DNA from: Alcanivorax sp.
GTDB taxonomy: Bacteria; Pseudomonadota; Gammaproteobacteria; Pseudomonadales; Alcanivoracaceae
DNA length: 64,000 nt
Assembly (NCBI RefSeq): GCF_002726155.1
Contig: NZ_PBSH01000053.1
Coordinates: 52,821 to 116,820, forward strand
Direction: 5' to 3'
Part shown: piece after piece, positions 58,594-64,000 of the stretch
Position numbering within the stretch: position 1 is the first letter of the stretch
Layout: every line of letters begins with the position of its first letter
Notes under the pieces: model-generated
What the model was told of the DNA's origin: nothing
What the model saw: only the letters and a program-made list of their open reading frames with translations
Database searches by the model: none
Program-made: the position numbers and the translations under genes

Positions 58594-60021
58594 ATGCAAA
58601 ACCCGCAAATTCCCTCTTTTGCCCAGGCCCGCGTTCTGGTGGCTGGCGATGTCATGCTTGATCGTTATTGGCACGGCCCCACCGGCCGCATTTCGCCGGA
58701 AGCACCGGTGCCGGTGGTGCGCGTTACCGAGCTGGAAGACCGCCCCGGTGGTGCCGCCAACGTGGCATTGAACATGGCCGCCCTGGGCGCCCGTGCAGAG
58801 CTGGTCGGGGTGACGGGCAATGATGAAGCCGCCTCGATTCTGGAAGAGCGGCTGGCGGCGGCGGAAGTGGGCTGCCATTTCCAGAAAGTGGATGGGCTGC
58901 CCACGATTACCAAATTGCGGGTGATCAGTCGTCAGCAACAATTGCTGCGGCTGGATTTTGAAGAAGCCTTCCACAATCAGGACCCGGGGCCGTTTGCCGA
59001 GCAGGTAAAGCAGCAGTTATCTCACTGTGGGGCGCTGGTGTTGTCGGATTATGCCAAAGGCGCCCTGCGTGATTGTCCCGGCCTGATTGCGCTGGCCCGT
59101 GAAGCGGGTGTGCCGGTGCTGGTGGATCCCAAGGGTACCGATTTTGAGCCCTATCGCGGGGCGACCCTGCTGACGCCGAACCTGAGTGAGTTTGAAGCTG
59201 TGGTAGGGGCAGTAAAGGATGAGCAGGACCTGATTGCCAAGGGCCAGCAGCTGATCCGTGATCTGGATCTGCAAGCCATGTTGGTCACGCGCAGCGAGAA
59301 AGGCATGACCCTGCTCCGCGATGGCCAACCAGAACTGCACCTGCCGGCCCGGGCCCGGGAAGTGTTTGATGTGACCGGCGCCGGGGATACCGTTATTTCC
59401 GTGCTGGCGGTGTCGTTGGCGGCGGGTGCTGCCATGGAAGATGCCGTCGCGCTGGCCAATATCGCCGCCGGTATCGTGGTCGGCAAACTGGGTACTGCCG
59501 TGGTGTCTGCGCCAGAGCTGCGCCGGGCGGTGCACCAGGAAGGTGGGCTGGGCCGTGGAGTGATGACCGAAGCACAGCTGTTGATCGCCATCGAGGATGC
59601 CCGCGCCCAGGGGGAGAAAATTGTCTTCACCAATGGCTGCTTCGACATCATTCATGCTGGCCATGTGGGCTATCTGGATACGGCTCGTCGGCAGGGGGAT
59701 CGCTTGGTGCTGGCCGTCAACGGTGATGAATCGATTCGCCGCTTGAAAGGGCCGGGCCGGCCGATTAATCCGCTTGAGCGCCGCATGGCCGTGCTGGCCG
59801 CGCTGGAAGCGGTGGACTGGGTGGTGTCGTTCGATACGGATACACCGGAGCCGCTGCTGGAATCCATCAAGCCGGATGTGCTGGTGAAAGGCGGTGACTA
59901 CAGCGTGGATCAGGTCGTGGGTCACGAGTTTGTGAAAGGCTATGGCGGCGAGGGGAAGGTGCTCGATTTTATCGATGACATTTCTACCACCAAGATCGTT
60001 GAACGCATTCGTCAGGACTGA
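58594..60021 (+). CDS. hldE: Bifunctional D-glycero-beta-D-manno-heptose-7-phosphate kinase/1-phosphate adenylyltransferase
   Basis: [42 protein letters not shown]..., [49 protein letters not shown]. Confidence 0.96.
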   Translation: MQNPQIPSFAQARVLVAGDVMLDRYWHGPTGRISPEAPVPVVRVTELEDRPGGAANVALNMAALGARAELVGVTGNDEAASILEERLAAAEVGCHFQKVDGLPTITKLRVISRQQQLLRLDFEEAFHNQDPGPFAEQVKQQLSHCGALVLSDYAKGALRDCPGLIALAREAGVPVLVDPKGTDFEPYRGATLLTPNLSEFEAVVGAVKDEQDLIAKGQQLIRDLDLQAMLVTRSEKGMTLLRDGQPELHLPARAREVFDVTGAGDTVISVLAVSLAAGAAMEDAVALANIAAGIVVGKLGTAVVSAPELRRAVHQEGGLGRGVMTEAQLLIAIEDARAQGEKIVFTNGCFDIIHAGHVGYLDTARRQGDRLVLAVNGDESIRRLKGPGRPINPLERRMAVLAALEAVDWVVSFDTDTPEPLLESIKPDVLVKGGDYSVDQVVGHEFVKGYGGEGKVLDFIDDISTTKIVERIRQD

Positions 60022-60026
60022 CCTTT

Positions 60027-60203
60027 TCTACGAAGCGTCTGTGGGGGCGTCGCTTGAGGCGCGAACAACCCAGTTTCGAGTCACGAGAAGCGAGTTTCGA
60101 AAACCAACACATCCAAACCGGAAGGGTTTGGGGTTTGCCTTTCGCAACTCGAAACTCGTTACTCGCTGACGCTCGTTTCGCGCCTCAAGTGGCGCTTCTA
60201 CGA
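60027..60203. repeat. Composite nested inverted repeat (REP-like outer arms enclosing a family A copy)
   Basis: Outer GCTTGAGGCGCGAA (left) / TTCGCGCCTCAAG (right) and TCTACGAAGCG/CGCTTCTACGA; inner ACGAGAAGCGAGTTTCGAAAAC...GTTTGCCTTTCGCAACTCGAAACTCGTTACTCG. Confidence 0.85.
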
Positions 60204-61217
60204 TTGACCCTTCAGGCCATTGCGATGACGAGCTGGCGTAGTCCCTGTCCACCTCTCAAAAGCCCGAACGAAGGCGGCGGACTCGCTGTAGCCGAGCAAT
60301 TCGGCAATCTCCGCCACGCTGCGCTCTGAATCCCCCAGGTAGCGCCGGGCCTTGTCTTCCCTGACCTGATCCATGATGCCTTGAAAAGGGCGGTTCTCCT
60401 TGCTGAGCTGGCGCCGGAAAGTGCGCTCGGGTATGCCGAATGCCTGAGAGACTTGCTCGGCGGTAGGGAAGGTCCGTACAAACAGGTTCAGATACGCCAT
60501 GACGCGCCCGCCCAGGTCAGCGGTGGGCGCTTCGCGCCGGGCCAGCATGGCGTCGCACTGCTGGCGATACATGTCCTGAGCCATTTTGTTGTAGCCAGGC
60601 ATGCGTATACCCATGTCCTGGTTGCGAATCACCGCCTTGCAATGGGGCTGATCGTAACGAATCGGACAGCCGAAATAGTCCTCGAAAGTCTTGGCATGGG
60701 CGGGGCGTGGGTAGGGCATCCACACCTCCATCGGTTTCAGGTCCAGATTGAGCTGGGTCTGAATGTCATTAATCAGTTTGAAGGTGCCCACCATGTCCCG
60801 GTCGATCAGAATGCGGCTCACTTCAGGCGGTAAGGGAATCGGGTACAGCTCCAGAGCGGTCGTCTGCTCGCCGGGCACCAGTGCAATTTCGCCGTACAGA
60901 TAGGTCAGGGCCTGGTATTTCACGCCGAACTGAAAACCCTGGAAGGCCGTTTCGCTGGTCATCAACAGCATGGCCAGCTGGCCGTAGCCGGCAAAGCCAA
61001 ACCGGCTGCCCATCTCGAAGCCCAGCATGGGGTCGTTTACCCGTGGCAGCAGCTCGGTGAAGATCAGCAATTCCCGATCCCGGCCGATCTCGCTGTTGGG
61101 GTCCAGCTTGTCCCGGTCCAGCCCGTGGCGGGCCAACACTGGCCCACAGTCGATTCCCTTCTCGGTCTCGAGCAGGTCGATGGTGTAGATCAGTGCAAGT
61201 ATCGAGCGTTCAGACAT
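60198..61217 (-). CDS. AraC family transcriptional regulator
   Basis: N-terminal arabinose-binding-like domain; C-terminal HTH FPTAEQVSQAFGIPERTFRRQLSKENRPFQGIMDQVREDKARRYLGDSERSVAEIAELLGYSESAAFVRAFERWTGTTPARHR. Confidence 0.92.
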   Translation of the reverse strand: MSERSILALIYTIDLLETEKGIDCGPVLARHGLDRDKLDPNSEIGRDRELLIFTELLPRVNDPMLGFEMGSRFGFAGYGQLAMLLMTSETAFQGFQFGVKYQALTYLYGEIALVPGEQTTALELYPIPLPPEVSRILIDRDMVGTFKLINDIQTQLNLDLKPMEVWMPYPRPAHAKTFEDYFGCPIRYDQPHCKAVIRNQDMGIRMPGYNKMAQDMYRQQCDAMLARREAPTADLGGRVMAYLNLFVRTFPTAEQVSQAFGIPERTFRRQLSKENRPFQGIMDQVREDKARRYLGDSERSVAEIAELLGYSESAAFVRAFERWTGTTPARHRNGLKGQS

Positions 61218-61323
61218 GGCCGGAATTATCAATTTTTAGTCAGGTTAACACGTATTCACAGGGCGCTGGCAAGGCTAGAGTGCATGCATTGATAGATGCA
61301 TCGGCATCCCAAGGAGAATACCT

Positions 61324-62853
61324 ATGACAAGTCAGGCCCGTATCAATGTGAAAACCCGCCGCGTCAAAGTCGCCATCGTCGGTGGTGGCTTCGGTGGTAT
61401 CTGCATGGCCATCAAGCTGCGCGAAGCCGGAATCGATGATTTTGTGCTGCTGGAAAAAGGCAGTGGTATGGGCGGCACCTGGTATCACAACAGCTACCCC
61501 GGGGCGGCTTGTGATGTGCAGTCGCACATGTACTCCTTCTCTTTCGAGGGGAATCCGGACTGGAGCCACCGCTACAGTGGCCAGCAGGAAATTCACAATT
61601 ACATTCAGGGCGTCACCGACAAGCACGGCCTGCGTCAGTACACCCGTTTCAATAGCGAAGTGACCGGTGCGCATTTTGATGACAGGGCGGCCCTGTGGAC
61701 GCTGGACCTTGCCGATGGCTCTCAGGTGATTTGTCAGCACTGGGTGCTGGCCAGTGGCCCTTTGCACGTGCCTTCCTTCCCCAATTTCAAGGGAATGGAA
61801 AACTTCAAAGGCAAGATCATCCACTCCGCCCAGTGGGATCACGATTACGACATGGCCGGCAAGAGAGTGGTGTCCATCGGTACCGGCGCCAGCGCCATTC
61901 AGTATGTGCCCCACGTGGCCAAAGAAGCGGGCCAGCTGACCGTGGTACAGCGCACGCCGCCATGGATCATTCCCCGCGATGAGCGCGCTTATTCCGGCCT
62001 GAGCAAGTGGGTATTCCGTCGCTTCCCGGCGCTGCGCAAGCTGCATCGCCTGCGCCTGTACCTGAGCAACGAAGCGCGGGTGCTGCCGATTTTCAATCCG
62101 CGCCTGGCCAAGCTGGCCGAGCCGGCCCTGAAAGCGTTTATTCATTACCAGGTGAAAGACAAGGCCACTGCCCGCAAGTTGGTGCCAAGCTACATACTGG
62201 GCTGTAAACGTATCCTGATCTCCAACAACTATTACCCCACCTTCAACCGCGACAATGTGTCGCTAGTTACCGAAGGCGTGAAAGAAATCCGTGAAAACAG
62301 CATCGTGTTCAGCGATGGCAGCGAGCAGCAGGCAGACTGCCTGGTACTGGGTACCGGTTTTATCGTGGATCCGCGTATTTACATGAAGGATTTCGACATT
62401 ACCGGGTTACCGGGGCACCGATTGCAGGACGATTGGAAAGCAGGATCGGAAGCCTATCTGGGCACCACCGTCAGCGGTTACCCAAATATGTTCCAGCTGG
62501 TTGGGCCAAACACTGGCTTGGGGCATAACTCCATCATTTTCATGATTGAAAGTCAGGTGCGCTACATCATGGATGCCATTACCAAACTGGATAAGCGCGG
62601 TGATGCCTGGCTGGATGTGAAGCAGGACGTGCAGGACAAATACAACGACAAGTTGCAGGATGAACTGAAAGGCACGGTATGGCAGAACGGCGGCTGCATG
62701 AGCTGGTACCAGCAGGCCGACGGTCGTAACACGGCCCTGTGGCCCCATGCCACTTTCCAGTTTATGGCACGGACCTGGACGGTAAGCATGAAGGATTATC
62801 ACTGGCAGCCGGCGGCAAAGGTCGTGTCAGTGAAAGAGGCGGCTGTTGGCTGA
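61324..62853 (+). CDS. Flavin-containing Baeyer-Villiger-type monooxygenase
   Basis: FAD motif VAIVGGGFGGICMAIKL; BVMO fingerprint FKGKIIHSAQWD (FxGxxxHxxxW[PD]); second Rossmann VVSIGTGASAIQ. Confidence 0.9.
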   Translation: MTSQARINVKTRRVKVAIVGGGFGGICMAIKLREAGIDDFVLLEKGSGMGGTWYHNSYPGAACDVQSHMYSFSFEGNPDWSHRYSGQQEIHNYIQGVTDKHGLRQYTRFNSEVTGAHFDDRAALWTLDLADGSQVICQHWVLASGPLHVPSFPNFKGMENFKGKIIHSAQWDHDYDMAGKRVVSIGTGASAIQYVPHVAKEAGQLTVVQRTPPWIIPRDERAYSGLSKWVFRRFPALRKLHRLRLYLSNEARVLPIFNPRLAKLAEPALKAFIHYQVKDKATARKLVPSYILGCKRILISNNYYPTFNRDNVSLVTEGVKEIRENSIVFSDGSEQQADCLVLGTGFIVDPRIYMKDFDITGLPGHRLQDDWKAGSEAYLGTTVSGYPNMFQLVGPNTGLGHNSIIFMIESQVRYIMDAITKLDKRGDAWLDVKQDVQDKYNDKLQDELKGTVWQNGGCMSWYQQADGRNTALWPHATFQFMARTWTVSMKDYHWQPAAKVVSVKEAAVG

Positions 62854-62866
62854 CAAAGAACGCCTC

Positions 62867-62951
62867 GGGTTGCGAGCAGCGAGTTTCGAAAGGCAAAACC
62901 AGAAGATCATGAGGTCAGGTTTCCGCTGCTCGGAACGCGTTGCTCGCTTCT
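62867..62951. repeat. Dispersed inverted repeat, family A
   Basis: GGGTTGCGAGCAGCGAGTTTCGAAAGGCAAAACC...GGTTTCCGCTGCTCGGAACGCGTTGCTCGCTTC. Confidence 0.8.
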
Positions 62952-62954
62952 GAA

Positions 62955-63749
62955 TTACTGTGGTTCGCATTCCGCCGGTGTGGCCTTCTGATACAGCGGC
63001 AGCGCCACCTGCATCTTCTCTTCCAGGGCGCCGATCCGGCTGCCGGGATTGGGGTGGGTGGACAGAAACTCCAGGGGCTGCTCGCCCCCCGCTGCAGCCA
63101 TGTTTCTCCACAGCTGCACGCTTTCACGCGGATCAAAGCCGGCGCTGGCCATCAGTTCCAGCCCCATCAAATCCGCCTCTTCCTCGTGGGCCCGGCTGAA
63201 CGGCAGGGCAATCCCCAGATGTGCGCCCATGCCAAGTGCCTGGATAATACGTTCAGAATCCGCATCCCCTTCGCTGAACAGGCCAACCAGAAACAGCACC
63301 GTGCGGATACCCAGCTGTTGGGTGAGCCGTTCGTTGCCGTGGCGTGCCAGCACGTGCCCCACCTCATGGCCGATTACTGCTGCCAGCTGGTCGTCGCTGG
63401 TGGCCACGGCCAGCAGGCCCTCGTTGACGCCGATCTTGCCGCCGGGTAAAGCGAAGGCGTTGGGGCTTGGGTCGGCAAAGACCACAATTTCCCAGCTTTG
63501 CGGTATCGGGTCGCCGGGAAACCGGTTGCCCACATGGGTGAGTAGCTGTCGGGCGACGCACTGCACTTCCTGGTTGGCGGCCTCGTCGTCACTCACCGGA
63601 ATGTGTTGCTGCATTTGCAGGAACGTCTGTCGGCCAAAATCCGCCATCATGGTGTCCGGCATCAGGGCCAGCTGATCCCGCCCGGTGGGGGTCTGGTCGC
63701 AACCGACTAACAGCATCAGCGAAAGGGAAAAGACAAGAAAACGGGACAC
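62955..63749 (-). CDS. M48 family metalloprotease, lipoprotein
   Basis: Lipobox MSRFLVFSLSLMLLVGCDQ; zinc motif AAVIGHEVGHVLARHGNERLTQQ; HEEEADLMGLELMASAGFDPRESV; STHPNPGSRI. Confidence 0.92.
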   Translation of the reverse strand: MSRFLVFSLSLMLLVGCDQTPTGRDQLALMPDTMMADFGRQTFLQMQQHIPVSDDEAANQEVQCVARQLLTHVGNRFPGDPIPQSWEIVVFADPSPNAFALPGGKIGVNEGLLAVATSDDQLAAVIGHEVGHVLARHGNERLTQQLGIRTVLFLVGLFSEGDADSERIIQALGMGAHLGIALPFSRAHEEEADLMGLELMASAGFDPRESVQLWRNMAAAGGEQPLEFLSTHPNPGSRIGALEEKMQVALPLYQKATPAECEPQ

Positions 63750-63865
63750 GTGACGGGGCCTGTCTGGAGTGCGAGAGATGTGTGCACGTTAGCGCAGAAG
63801 GTCGGGCGAGGGTAGAGGCCAGAATGCGGGTTCGGTGGGGTGGGGGAATTGTTTCAACTGGCATA

Positions 63866-63898
63866 AAAAAAGCCCCGCTCGTGTGAGCGGGGCTTTCT
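63866..63898 (-). terminator. Rho-independent terminator of tRNA-Phe
   Basis: Reverse strand AAGAAAGCCCCGCTCACACGAGCGGGGCTTTTTTT. Confidence 0.88.
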
Positions 63899-63902
63899 TG
63901 TA

Positions 63903-63978
63903 TGGTGCCCGGAGGCGGAATCGAACCACCGACACGGGGATTTTCAATCCCCTGCTCTACCGACTGAGCTATCCGGGC
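63903..63978 (-). tRNA. tRNA-Phe (anticodon GAA)
   Basis: Reverse complement GCCCGGATAGCTCAGTCGGTAGAGCAGGGGATTGAAAATCCCCGTGTCGGTGGTTCGATTCCGCCTCCGGGCACCA folds as a 76-nt cloverleaf with encoded CCA. Confidence 0.97.
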
Positions 63979-64000
63979 AATCAGGGCGCGTATTAAAGCG

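Noticed and set aside
21091-62951. Dispersed repeats considered as a CRISPR array
   Set aside because: Copies are scattered, palindromic and variable; no regular spacers and no cas genes.
63903-63978. tRNA-Phe considered as an integrative-element attachment site
   Set aside because: No integrase or repeated tRNA 3' end visible in the window; flanks run off the edge.

Overview
This 64 kb window is chromosomal DNA from a GC-rich gammaproteobacterium. Gene content and order look like the Alcanivorax/Pseudomonas lineage, but that is inferred from reading, not from a search. Most of it is core genome: lgt-thyA-folA; dapF-DUF484-xerC-yigB; lysA-lptM; argH; an AlgZ/AlgR-type pair; hemC-hemD-hemX-hemY; pqiABC; ilvD; argA; pit plus a DUF47 gene; glnE-ilvE; an LPS-core cluster (waaF, waaC, waaG, several WaaP-like kinases, glycosyltransferases, a sulfotransferase, two O-antigen-ligase-like proteins, an LpxL-type acyltransferase, hldE); an AraC regulator divergent from a Baeyer-Villiger-type monooxygenase; and a tRNA-Phe. 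The main accessory feature is an AT-richer insert between ilvD and argA (about 34.26-36.37 kb). It has two same-orientation attC-like recombination sites following two ORFs of unknown function. I read it as an integrase-less gene-cassette cluster (CALIN-like). The second theme is several families of dispersed intergenic inverted repeats, some nested, with one family lying directly upstream of two start codons. A strong Fur box overlapping a sigma70 -10 element precedes hemP. I saw no CRISPR array, transposase, phage or rRNA genes.
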